A stretch of 33,131 nt of DNA from WHSM01 sp050701635 (GTDB lineage: Bacteria; Actinomycetota; Actinomycetes; Mycobacteriales; Micromonosporaceae), in NCBI GenBank assembly GCA_050701635.1, contig JBOGDF010000012.1, positions 1 through 33,131 on the forward strand, in the 5' to 3' direction. The position numbers and the translations under genes are program-made. Numbering within the stretch: the first letter of the stretch is position 1; each line of letters starts with the position of its first letter. Under the pieces are notes generated by a model. That model was not told the origin of the DNA. It saw nothing but the letters and a program-made list of their open reading frames with translations, and made no database searches. Of this stretch, positions 1-6,739 are shown piece by piece.

Positions 1-1
1 G

Positions 2-514
2 ATCCCGTCAGACCTGCAGGGCGCGGATCTGGCCCGGGCGGTGTTGGACGCGGCGAAGGCGAAGGGGCAGGCGCGGCGTACCAACGACAAAGGCCGGTGG
101 CGGGACGAGCCGCACCGGCGCCGGGGACGCCGCGGCTACACCGGCTCGGGGCCGGACCCGCGCGATCCGCAGCCGTTCGGTGCCGTACTGGCAAAATTGA
201 TCAAGGACCGGGGCTGGCAGCAGCCGGCCGCGGAGGGTGCGGTGTTCGGGGCCTGGGAGCGGTGTGTCGGGGCGGAGATCGCCGCCAAGTCGCGCCCCAC
301 CAAACTGGAGGACGGCGAGCTCACCGTGGAGGCGGTCTCCACGGCGTGGGCCACCCAGCTGCGGCTGTTCACGCGCAAACTGCTGACCCAGATCGCGGCC
401 GAGGTCGGGCCCAACGTGGTACGCCGGATCCGGGTGCACGGGCCGGCGGCACCGTCCTGGCAGCACGGCCCCCGCCGGGTGCGCGGCCGTGGTCCCGGCG
501 ACACGTACGGTTGA
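2..514 (+). CDS. dciA: DciA-family (DUF721) protein, 5' end outside window
   Basis: The reading frame is open from the left edge (IPSDLQGADLARAVLDAAKA...) to a TGA at 512-514, so the true start lies upstream and about 170 residues are visible. The N-terminal half is basic and looks disordered. The C-terminal half is the DUF721 fold, with the family-typical pattern of a strand followed by TAWATQLR. DciA proteins interact with the replicative helicase DnaB and help load it at the origin; actinobacterial members are encoded between recF and gyrB. The position immediately before gyrB agrees with this. An internal GTG at 41 could be mistaken for the start, but the family-like residues upstream of it argue for a longer protein. 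The identification rests on both sequence pattern and synteny. Confidence 0.85.
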   Translation: MPSDLQGADLARAVLDAAKAKGQARRTNDKGRWRDEPHRRRGRRGYTGSGPDPRDPQPFGAVLAKLIKDRGWQQPAAEGAVFGAWERCVGAEIAAKSRPTKLEDGELTVEAVSTAWATQLRLFTRKLLTQIAAEVGPNVVRRIRVHGPAAPSWQHGPRRVRGRGPGDTYG

Positions 515-566
515 ACCGTTGAGCGTTGTGCACCCCGGGCGCGTATGGGGGGCCGGCCCCTGTGGG

Positions 567-576
567 TTTATCCACG
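567..576 (+). promoter_or_regulatory. DnaA-box-like sequence upstream of gyrB
   Basis: TTATCCACG at 568-576 matches eight of nine positions of the DnaA box TTATCCACA. It overlaps a small inverted arrangement (GTGG at 562-565 facing CCAC at 572-575). It lies in the 285-bp spacer between the DciA-family gene and gyrB, where the gyrB promoter must also be. I could not pick a convincing -35/-10 pair in this spacer. A single near-match can occur by chance, so the regulatory role is tentative. Confidence 0.35.
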
Positions 577-799
577 CCACGAGCACGACAGGGGGTGCCG
601 CGCCCCAGTTCAGGCGGCGGAGACCAGTAGGATTGAGCGCGGGGGTCCGACCATCACCTGGAGCCCATCGCCAGTGGTCAAGGCGTCAGCGACGTTTCGG
701 CGCGGCTGACTCCGGGTGCCCGCTGGGCACCGACGGCTAGGCGTACCCCTCAGGCCGGACTCCCGGTTGAGCCGACATGGACTGGAGAAGTGACCGAGC

Positions 800-2746
800 G
801 TGGCAGCCGCGAAGAAGTCGAACGAGTACACCGCAGCATCCCTGACCGCTCTGGAGGGGCTCGAGGCGGTACGCAAACGCCCCGGTATGTACATCGGCTC
901 GACCGGTGAACGCGGGCTGCATCACCTGGTGCAGGAAGTCGTCGACAACTCTGTCGACGAGGCGCTCGCCGGCTTCTGCGACCGGATCGTGGTCACCCTG
1001 CTCGACGACGGTGGGGTACGCGTGGTCGACAACGGCCGCGGCATCCCCACCGACATCCACCCCAAGGTGAAGAAGACCGGTGTGGAGATGGCGCTGACCA
1101 TGCTGCACGCTGGCGGCAAGTTCGACGGCAAGTCGTACGCGGTCTCCGGCGGTCTGCACGGCGTGGGCGTCTCGGTGGTGAACGCGCTGTCCACCAAGCT
1201 CGACGTGGAGGTCAAGCAGAACGGCCACGTGTGGCGGCAGACGTACACCAACTCCAAGCCGGGCCCGCTGCAGAAGATGGAGAAGACCCGGCTCACCGGC
1301 ACCAGCATCACGTTCTGGCCGGACGACACGATCTTCGAGACCATCGAGTTCAACTTCGAGACCATCCACCGCCGGCTGCAGGAGATGGCGTTCCTCAACC
1401 GTGGCCTGGAGATCGTGCTGCGCGACGAGCGCAACGGCGAGCGCGGTCCGGAGCCGCGCGAGGTGACCTTCCACTACAAGGGCGGGATCGCCGACTTCGT
1501 ACGGCACCTCAACCAGAGCAAGAGCGCGCTGCACCGCTCGGTGGTGGAGTTCGGCTCGGAGACGACCGGGATGTCGGTCGAGGTCGCGATGCAGTGGAAC
1601 GAGTCGTACGGCGAGAGCGTCTACACCTTCGCCAACACCATCAACACCCACGAGGGCGGTACGCACGAAGAAGGCTTTCGCGCCGCGCTGACCAGCACCG
1701 TCAACCGGTACGGCCTGGACAAGAAGCTGCTCAAGGGCGACGACCGGCTCACCGGCGAGGACATCCGGGAAGGGCTGACCGCGATCATCTCGGTGAAGCT
1801 GGCCAACCCGCAGTTCGAGGGCCAGACCAAGACCAAGCTGGGCAACACCGAGGCGAAGAGCTTCGTACAGACGGTGTGCAACGAGTGGCTGGTGGACTGG
1901 TTCGACCGCAACCCGGCCGAGGCGAAGATCGTCATCAACAAGGCGTCCGCGGCGGCCAATGCCCGCAAGGCGGCGGCACAGGCCCGCAAGCTGGCCCGCC
2001 GCAAGTCGCTGCTGGAGTCCGGCTCGATGCCCGGCAAGCTGGCCGACTGCCAGTCCACCGACCCGCGCGAGAGCGAGATGTTCATCGTCGAGGGCGACTC
2101 CGCCGGCGGCTCGGCGAAGCAGGGCCGGGATCCCCGGATCCAGGCGATCCTGCCGATCCGCGGGAAGATCCTCAACGTGGAGAAGGCGCGGATCGACAAG
2201 GCGCTGCGCAACAACGAGGTGCAGGCCCTGGTGACGGCGCTCGGCACCGGCATCCACGAAGAGTTCGACATCGAGAAGCTGCGCTACCACAAGGTCGTAC
2301 TGATGGCCGACGCCGATGTGGACGGCCAGCACATCAACACGCTGCTGCTGACGCTGCTGTTCCGGTTCATGCGGCCGCTGGTCGAGATGGGCCACGTCTA
2401 CCTGGCGCAGCCGCCGCTGTACAAGATCAAGTGGAACCGCAAAGGCGACGACGTGCAGTACGCGTACTCCGACCGGGAGCGCGATGGCCTGATCCGGCTG
2501 CGGCAGGAGCAGAAGCCCAACGCCAAGCCGGACGACATCCAGCGCAACAAGGGTCTCGGCGAGATGAATTACCACGAGCTGTGGGACACCACGATGAACC
2601 CGGCCACCCGCACCCTGCTGCAGGTGACCCTGGACGATGCTGCAACCGCGGACGAGTTGTTCAGCGTCTTGATGGGTGAGGACGTGGAGTCGCGCCGTTC
2701 ATTCATCCAGCGGAACGCCAAAGACGTCAGATTCCTCGACATCTGA
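800..2746 (+). CDS. gyrB: DNA gyrase subunit B
   Basis: This is the ATPase subunit of DNA gyrase, which introduces negative supercoils as a GyrA2GyrB2 tetramer. The 648-residue length is normal for actinobacteria. The GHKL ATPase domain shows the catalytic Glu46 and Mg-binding Asn50 in QEVVDNSVDEA, Asp77 in DNGRGIP, and the lid motif GGLHGVGVSVVNALS. The Toprim domain has EGDSAGGSA (Glu431) and DADVDG (Asp504, Asp506), the metal-binding residues for DNA cleavage. The C terminus ends in the usual QRNAKDVRFLDI. The GTG at 800 is chosen because an in-frame TGA at 791 blocks extension and GGAGAAG at 784-790 is a good ribosome binding site. The gene is separated from gyrA by 114 bp, so the two may be transcribed together or from separate promoters. 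Confidence 0.98.
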   Translation: MAAAKKSNEYTAASLTALEGLEAVRKRPGMYIGSTGERGLHHLVQEVVDNSVDEALAGFCDRIVVTLLDDGGVRVVDNGRGIPTDIHPKVKKTGVEMALTMLHAGGKFDGKSYAVSGGLHGVGVSVVNALSTKLDVEVKQNGHVWRQTYTNSKPGPLQKMEKTRLTGTSITFWPDDTIFETIEFNFETIHRRLQEMAFLNRGLEIVLRDERNGERGPEPREVTFHYKGGIADFVRHLNQSKSALHRSVVEFGSETTGMSVEVAMQWNESYGESVYTFANTINTHEGGTHEEGFRAALTSTVNRYGLDKKLLKGDDRLTGEDIREGLTAIISVKLANPQFEGQTKTKLGNTEAKSFVQTVCNEWLVDWFDRNPAEAKIVINKASAAANARKAAAQARKLARRKSLLESGSMPGKLADCQSTDPRESEMFIVEGDSAGGSAKQGRDPRIQAILPIRGKILNVEKARIDKALRNNEVQALVTALGTGIHEEFDIEKLRYHKVVLMADADVDGQHINTLLLTLLFRFMRPLVEMGHVYLAQPPLYKIKWNRKGDDVQYAYSDRERDGLIRLRQEQKPNAKPDDIQRNKGLGEMNYHELWDTTMNPATRTLLQVTLDDAATADELFSVLMGEDVESRRSFIQRNAKDVRFLDI

Positions 2747-2749
2747 CTT

Positions 2750-2771
2750 TGTGTAGTCGTGAAACTACACA
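2750..2771. promoter_or_regulatory. Palindrome in the gyrB-gyrA spacer
   Basis: TGTGTAGT (2750-2757), a six-base loop and ACTACACA (2764-2771) form a perfect inverted repeat with 8-bp arms, starting four bases after the gyrB stop. It is AT-richer than the flanking genes and has no following T-run. It could be an operator for gyrA, an attenuating hairpin or a weak terminator; I do not recognise it as the site of a known regulator. Confidence 0.5.
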
Positions 2772-2782
2772 TGGTGTATAGC

Positions 2783-2812
2783 GCATCCACATAACCCACA
2801 GCTTTATCCACA
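2783..2812 (+). promoter_or_regulatory. Cluster of DnaA-box-like sites before gyrA
   Basis: TTATCCACA at 2804-2812 is a perfect DnaA box. It is preceded by two same-orientation degenerate copies, TAACCCACA at 2792-2800 and GCATCCACA at 2783-2791. DnaA boxes outside oriC are known to act as titration or transcription-control sites. This cluster lies within the gyrA leader, 49 bp before the start codon, so DnaA control of gyrA is conceivable. That function is an inference. Confidence 0.55.
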
Positions 2813-2860
2813 GCGAGGCTACGGCTTCGTGCACTGATAGCAGACGGCGAAAGGTAAACC

Positions 2861-5341
2861 GTGACGGAGACGACGGCCCCGCAGACCGGTGGCGAGCGCA
2901 TCGAGCCGGTCGGCATCGAGGTCGAGATGCAGCGCTCGTACCTCGACTACGCGATGAGCGTGATCGTCGGACGGGCACTGCCGGACGTACGGGACGGTCT
3001 CAAGCCCGTACACCGGAAGATCCTTTACGGGATGTACGACGGCGGCTACCGCCCCGACCGCAGCTTCGTGAAGTGTTCTCGCGTCGTCGGTGACGTGATG
3101 GGTAACTACCACCCGCACGGCGACAGCGCGATCTACGACTCCCTGGTACGGATGGCGCAGCCCTGGTCGCTGCGCTACCCGCTGATCGACGGTCACGGCA
3201 ACTTCGGCTCACCGGGCAACGACCCCGCCGCCGCCATGCGCTACACAGAGTGCCGGCTCGACCCGCTCGCCATGGAGATGCTGCGCGACATCGACGAAGA
3301 GACCGTCGACTTCATGCCGAACTACGACGGCAAGTCGACCGAGCCGACCGTACTGCCGTCGCGGATCCCCAACCTGCTGGTGAACGGCTCCGAGGGCATC
3401 GCCGTCGGTATGGCCACCAAGATCCCGCCGCACAACCTGCGCGAAGTAGCCAAAGGTGTGCAGTGGTGCCTGGACCACCCCGAGGCCGAAGAGGCTGAGA
3501 CCCTCGAGGCGCTGCTCGGGATCATCCCGGGCCCGGACTTCCCGACCAAGGCGATGATCGTCGGCAAGCAGGGCATCGAGGACGCATACCGCACCGGCCG
3601 CGGCTCGATCCGGATGCGTGCGGTGATCGAGGTCGAGGAAGACCCGAAGGGGCGCCAACTCCTGGTGGTCACCGAGATGCCGTACCAGGTCAACCCGGAC
3701 AACCTCGCCGAGCGGATCGCCGAGCTGGTCAAGGAGGGCAAGCTCGCCGGGATCGCCGACATCCGCGAGGAGTCATCGGGGCGTACCGGCATGCGGCTGG
3801 TGATCGTGCTCAAGCGCGACGCGGTGGCGAAGGTCGTACTCAACAACGTCTACAAGCACACCCAGCTGCAGGACACCTTCGGCGCCAACATGCTGGCGCT
3901 GGTCGACGGGGTGCCACGCACCCTGAACCTGGCGCAGTTCGTGCGGTACTACGTCAACCACCAGATCGAAGTGATCGTGCGGCGTACCCGCTACCGGCTG
4001 CGCAAGGCCGAAGAGCGGGCCCACATCCTGCGCGGTCTGGTCAAGGCGCTCGACGCACTGGACGAGGTGATCGCGCTGATCCGGCGCTCGCCCACCCCGG
4101 ACGAGGCGAAGCGCGGTCTGATCCAGCTGCTCGAGATCGACGACATCCAGGCCACCGCGATCCTGGACATGCAGCTGCGGCGGCTCGCCGCGCTGGAGCG
4201 CCAGAAGATCATCGACGAGCTGGCCGAGATCGAGCTCAAGATCGCCGACCTGAAGGACATCCTCGCCAAGCCGGAGCGGCAGCGCCAGATCGTCAGCGAC
4301 GAGCTCAAAGAGATTGTCGAGAAGTACGGAGACGAGCGGCGTACCCGGATCGTTCCGTTCGACGGCGACGTGTCGATGGAAGACCTGATCGCTCGCGAAG
4401 ACGTGGTCGTCACGATCACCCGTACCGGGTACGCCAAGCGCACCAAGGTCGACCTCTACCGCTCCCAGCGGCGGGGCGGCAAGGGCGTACAGGGCGCCGC
4501 GCTCAAGCAGGACGACATCGTGGCGCACTTCTTCGTCACGTCCACCCACGACTGGATCCTGTTCTTCACCAACAAGGGCCGGGTGTACCGCGCGAAGGCG
4601 TACGAGCTGCCGGAGGCCAACCGCAACGCCCGCGGCCAGCACGTGGCGAACCTGCTGGCGTTCCAGCCCGACGAGCACATCGCCCAGGTGCTGAAGATCT
4701 CCAACTACCAGGTCGCGCCATACCTCGTACTCGCCACCAAGAACGGGCTGGTGAAGAAGACCGCGCTGGAGGACTTCGACTCCAAGCGCACCGGCGGCGT
4801 GATCGCGGTCAACCTCAAGGACGACGACGAGCTGGTCGCCGCCGAGTTGATCAGCCCCGAGGACGACCTGCTGCTGGTCAGCAAGCACGCCCAGGCGATC
4901 CGGTTCCAGGCCAGCGACGAGGCGCTGCGCCCGATGGGCCGCGCCACCTCGGGTGTGATCGGGATGCGGTTCGGGGACGGGGACGAGCTGTTGGCGATGG
5001 AGGTGGTACGGGAGGGTGTCGACGTACTGGTCGCTACCAATGGTGGGTACGCCAAGCGCACCCCGATCCACGAGTACCCTCGTCAGGGGCGTGGCGGAAA
5101 GGGCGTACTGACTGCGAAGATCACCTCACGACGGGGTGCTCTGGTCGGCGCGCTTGCCGTACGTCCGGAGGATGAATTGTTCGCGATCACGTCCAACGGT
5201 GGGGTGATCCGGACTCCCGCGAAGCCTGTACGCCGTACGCGTGACCGGAACACAATGGGGGTCAAGTTGATGGACCTGCCCGACGGAGTCACGCTGGTGG
5301 CAATCACTCGTAACGCAGACGAGCCCGACGAACAGGACTGA
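2861..5341 (+). CDS. gyrA: DNA gyrase subunit A
   Basis: This is the DNA cleavage and wrapping subunit of gyrase, 826 residues. The winged-helix domain carries the catalytic Tyr128 in AAAMRYTE. In the quinolone-resistance region, GDSAIYDS places Ser89 and Asp93 at the positions of E. coli Ser83 and Asp87, which is the drug-sensitive state. Mycobacterium tuberculosis has Ala at the first of these positions. The C-terminal beta-pinwheel begins with the GyrA box QRRGGKG at residues 536-542, required for DNA wrapping; a related RQGRGGKG occurs near the C terminus. The GTG start at 2861 follows GAAAGG at 2848-2853. The stop is only two bases from the next ATG, so gyrA and the DUF3566 gene almost certainly share a transcript. 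Confidence 0.98.
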   Translation: MTETTAPQTGGERIEPVGIEVEMQRSYLDYAMSVIVGRALPDVRDGLKPVHRKILYGMYDGGYRPDRSFVKCSRVVGDVMGNYHPHGDSAIYDSLVRMAQPWSLRYPLIDGHGNFGSPGNDPAAAMRYTECRLDPLAMEMLRDIDEETVDFMPNYDGKSTEPTVLPSRIPNLLVNGSEGIAVGMATKIPPHNLREVAKGVQWCLDHPEAEEAETLEALLGIIPGPDFPTKAMIVGKQGIEDAYRTGRGSIRMRAVIEVEEDPKGRQLLVVTEMPYQVNPDNLAERIAELVKEGKLAGIADIREESSGRTGMRLVIVLKRDAVAKVVLNNVYKHTQLQDTFGANMLALVDGVPRTLNLAQFVRYYVNHQIEVIVRRTRYRLRKAEERAHILRGLVKALDALDEVIALIRRSPTPDEAKRGLIQLLEIDDIQATAILDMQLRRLAALERQKIIDELAEIELKIADLKDILAKPERQRQIVSDELKEIVEKYGDERRTRIVPFDGDVSMEDLIAREDVVVTITRTGYAKRTKVDLYRSQRRGGKGVQGAALKQDDIVAHFFVTSTHDWILFFTNKGRVYRAKAYELPEANRNARGQHVANLLAFQPDEHIAQVLKISNYQVAPYLVLATKNGLVKKTALEDFDSKRTGGVIAVNLKDDDELVAAELISPEDDLLLVSKHAQAIRFQASDEALRPMGRATSGVIGMRFGDGDELLAMEVVREGVDVLVATNGGYAKRTPIHEYPRQGRGGKGVLTAKITSRRGALVGALAVRPEDELFAITSNGGVIRTPAKPVRRTRDRNTMGVKLMDLPDGVTLVAITRNADEPDEQD

Positions 5342-5343
5342 AT

Positions 5344-5970
5344 ATGAGTACAGACGCCAGGACAGAGGCGGGGGCTCCCCACCCCGCCGGCCCGGGTGCG
5401 CCTGTCGGCCCTGCATCGCCGGCTCACGCCGTCGGTCGTGCGACGGTGCCCGGTGTCGACGGCGGGTCACCCACCCGCTACGTACGCCCGCCGGGCATGC
5501 CGGCGCCTCCGATGTCGCCACAGGAGCTGCCGGGCGGACCTGCCCGTACCAGCGTCGCCGACGCCGTACGCGCCGCCCGCCAGACCGTGTCGTCCGCGGC
5601 GTCCCGTGGCCCTCGCCGGGCCCGGCTGGCGCTGAAGCGGATCGATCCCTGGTCGGTCATGAAGTTCTCGTTCGCGGTCTCGATCGTGCTGTTCATCGTG
5701 ATGATCGTGGCGACCACGGTGCTGTATGTGGCGCTGGACGCGATGGGCGTCTTCGACAGCGTGAACGAAACCCTCGGCTCGCTGATCGGCGGCGGCGAAG
5801 GCAGCGTCAACTTCAAGATCACCGCCAAGGGCGTGATCGGGATCGCCGCGCTGCTCGGGGTGGTCAACATGGTGCTGTTCACCGCGCTGGCCACGCTCGG
5901 TGCGTTCATCTACAACGTGTGCGCGGACCTGGTCGGCGGCATCCAGGTCACACTCGCCGAGCAGGACTGA
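5344..5970 (+). CDS. DUF3566 transmembrane protein
   Basis: The 208-residue protein has a proline- and alanine-rich, probably disordered cytoplasmic N-terminal region (about 1-90), a short basic stretch (RRARLALKRIDPWSV) and a C-terminal DUF3566 domain with two transmembrane segments (about 107-131 and 163-190). A soluble loop containing SLIGGGEGSVNFKIT lies between them. Actinobacterial genomes keep this gene directly after gyrA (for example the Rv0007 position in M. tuberculosis), and here the ATG at 5344 is two bases past the gyrA stop. The molecular role is not established; the linkage to gyrase and the tRNA pair is the main context. I see no unusual features. Confidence 0.9.
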   Translation: MSTDARTEAGAPHPAGPGAPVGPASPAHAVGRATVPGVDGGSPTRYVRPPGMPAPPMSPQELPGGPARTSVADAVRAARQTVSSAASRGPRRARLALKRIDPWSVMKFSFAVSIVLFIVMIVATTVLYVALDAMGVFDSVNETLGSLIGGGEGSVNFKITAKGVIGIAALLGVVNMVLFTALATLGAFIYNVCADLVGGIQVTLAEQD

Positions 5971-6020
5971 TCAGCACCGTTCACGCCCGCGTCGGCGGCG
6001 CGAGCCGTAGGGTTGGAGAC

Positions 6021-6048
6021 GGCCTCCGGACCGGATTTCCGGATGGCC
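6021..6048 (+). terminator. Imperfect hairpin after the DUF3566 gene
   Basis: GGCCTCCGGA (6021-6030) pairs with TCCGGATGGCC (6038-6048) around a seven-base loop, with one bulged base. It lies 50 bases after the DUF3566 stop and ahead of the tRNA-Ile promoter region. There is no T-run, as is common for actinobacterial terminators, so the assignment is tentative. Confidence 0.35.
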
Positions 6049-6057
6049 GTATCCAAG

Positions 6058-6087
6058 TTGGGGCCGCCGTACGCGATGAGGTAACGT
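6058..6087 (+). promoter_or_regulatory. Possible promoter of tRNA-Ile
   Basis: TTGGGG at 6058-6063 and TAACGT at 6082-6087 are separated by 18 bases. The second element lies about 15 bases before the mature tRNA 5' end, a sensible distance for a short 5' leader. The match to the housekeeping-sigma consensus is partial. Confidence 0.35.
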
Positions 6088-6101
6088 TGCTGCTCGCGCG
6101 C

Positions 6102-6175
6102 GGGGCTATAGCTCAGTCGGTTAGAGCGCAGAGCTGATAACTCTGAGGTCGCTGGTTCGATTCCAGCTAGCCCCA
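6102..6175 (+). tRNA. tRNA-Ile (anticodon GAU)
   Basis: A full cloverleaf can be drawn. The acceptor stem GGGGCTA (6102-6108) pairs with TAGCCCC (6168-6174) and is followed by discriminator A. The D-arm is GCTC...GAGC. The anticodon stem CAGAG/CTCTG encloses CTGATAA with GAT at 6136-6138, and the T-arm contains GGTTCGATTCC. CCA is not encoded. It occupies the position where actinobacteria usually carry tRNA-Ile after gyrA. Confidence 0.97.
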
Positions 6176-6217
6176 CTCATCCCGTCCGGTGAGAGCGTCG
6201 TAAGGGGGATCCACCCG

Positions 6218-6346
6218 ATGTTGAAGAAGATCCTGATCATTGTCGGCATCTTGGGCGCAGCTGCCCTGATCGCCAAGAAGGTCAAGGACGCGAACGAAGA
6301 CCGGGCGCTGTGGCACGAGGCCACGACCGCACCCGATCTTCACTGA
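6218..6346 (+). CDS. DLW-39 family microprotein
   Basis: This small gene encodes 42 residues (MLKKILIIVGILGAAALIAKK..., ending RALWHEATTAPDLH). AAGGGGG at 6202-6208 is a strong ribosome binding site before the ATG at 6218. The protein has an N-terminal hydrophobic helix of about 15 residues bounded by lysines, which is probably membrane-associated, then a charged tail. Its length and location between tRNA-Ile and tRNA-Ala match the DLW-39 family, whose function is unknown. The namesake D-L-W triplet reads A-L-W here, so the aspartate is not conserved in this copy. Synteny, ribosome binding site and helix together make it a real gene. Confidence 0.88.
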   Translation: MLKKILIIVGILGAAALIAKKVKDANEDRALWHEATTAPDLH

Positions 6347-6366
6347 TCCATAGATCTCCGTACAGC

Positions 6367-6398
6367 GGCGGAGCGGCGGCCCCAGGCCGCACTCCGCC
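6367..6398 (+). terminator. GC-rich hairpin between DLW-39 gene and tRNA-Ala
   Basis: GGCGGAG (6367-6373) followed by a GC-rich stretch pairs with GGCCGC-A-CTCCGCC (6385-6398), giving a strong imperfect stem with a tiny loop. It begins 20 bases past the DLW-39 stop and ends 39 bases before tRNA-Ala. It is likely a terminator or a processing signal; no T-run follows. Confidence 0.45.
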
Positions 6399-6437
6399 AC
6401 GTCCGTGCCGCCGGTCTCCGTACGGGTGGCACGTGGC

Positions 6438-6510
6438 GGGGCGATAGCTCAGTTGGTAGAGCACCTGCTTTGCAAGCAGGGGGTCGTCGGTTCGAGTCCG
6501 ATTCGCTCCA
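6438..6510 (+). tRNA. tRNA-Ala (anticodon UGC)
   Basis: The acceptor stem GGGGCGA (6438-6444) pairs with TCGCTCC (6503-6509). The pairing contains the G3:U70 wobble that is the identity element of alanine tRNAs. The anticodon stem CCTGC/GCAGG encloses TTTGCAA with TGC at 6471-6473. The T-arm is GTCGG-TTCGAGT-CCGAT. CCA is not encoded. The sequence just downstream holds an integrase remnant, which marks this tRNA as a likely past integration site. Confidence 0.97.
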
Positions 6511-6531
6511 CACACTGTTTCGCCAGGTCAC

Positions 6532-6563
6532 AGGGCCGGTCCCGATCTTGAGGGACCGGCCCT
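6532..6563. terminator. Strong bidirectional hairpin after tRNA-Ala
   Basis: AGGGCCGGTCCC (6532-6543) and GGGACCGGCCCT (6552-6563) are a perfect 12-bp inverted repeat with an eight-base loop, 21 bases past the end of tRNA-Ala. It is followed by TGATCATTTG, weakly T-rich. It is probably the terminator for the tRNA transcript and may originally have served an element integrated here. Confidence 0.75.
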
Positions 6564-6569
6564 TGATCA

Positions 6570-6592
6570 TTTGACAGCAGCGTTTGACAGCA
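6570..6592. repeat. Short direct repeat TTTGACAGCA
   Basis: TTTGACAGCA occurs at 6570-6579 and again at 6583-6592, in the 3' flank of the integrase remnant and beside the tRNA terminator. Short direct repeats of this kind could be recombinase arm sites or simply coding repeats of the lost integrase C terminus. The function is not determined. Confidence 0.4.
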
Positions 6593-6612
6593 ACAGGGTC
6601 AGTCCGTTCGAG

Positions 6613-6725
6613 GGTGGAGTGGCCGGCGATCTCCATCACCACCCGCGGTGGTACGCCCATCGAGAGCAGCACCGTCACGCAGCCGTGCCCCAGATCGTGG
6701 AGCCGGCGTGGAACACGGCCGTACG
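6613..6725 (-). pseudogene. Tyrosine recombinase (integrase) C-terminal remnant
   Basis: Read on the minus strand, this stretch gives RRLHDLGHGCVTVLLSMG followed by VPPRVVMEIAGHS. This is the pattern around the second half of the active site of phage-type integrases (HDLRHT...L...G.....V...LGHS). The catalytic Arg of the H-x-x-R box is replaced by Gly (codon 6690-6688). The GHS box His is at 6621-6619. The catalytic Tyr and all upstream domains are missing, so only about 38 recognisable residues remain. Integrases of actinomycete integrative elements usually sit beside the tRNA gene they target, and this one is about 100 bp from the 3' end of tRNA-Ala, pointing towards it. I infer the scar of an element once integrated at tRNA-Ala. 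Confidence 0.7.
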
Positions 6726-6739
6726 CCTGGGCGCTTTCG

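Noticed and set aside
737..2575. A 612-codon open frame antisense to gyrB
   Set aside because: It mirrors gyrB in a GC-rich sequence, has no recognisable domain and is repetitive in Leu/Val/His/Arg, as expected for an antisense shadow.
515..2860. Chromosomal origin (oriC) in the window because of DnaA-box-like sites
   Set aside because: Only a few sites are present. In actinobacteria oriC lies between dnaA and dnaN, which would be upstream of this window.
3773..5071. A 432-codon open frame antisense to gyrA
   Set aside because: It lies wholly within gyrA, has shadow-type composition and no ribosome binding site or family motif.
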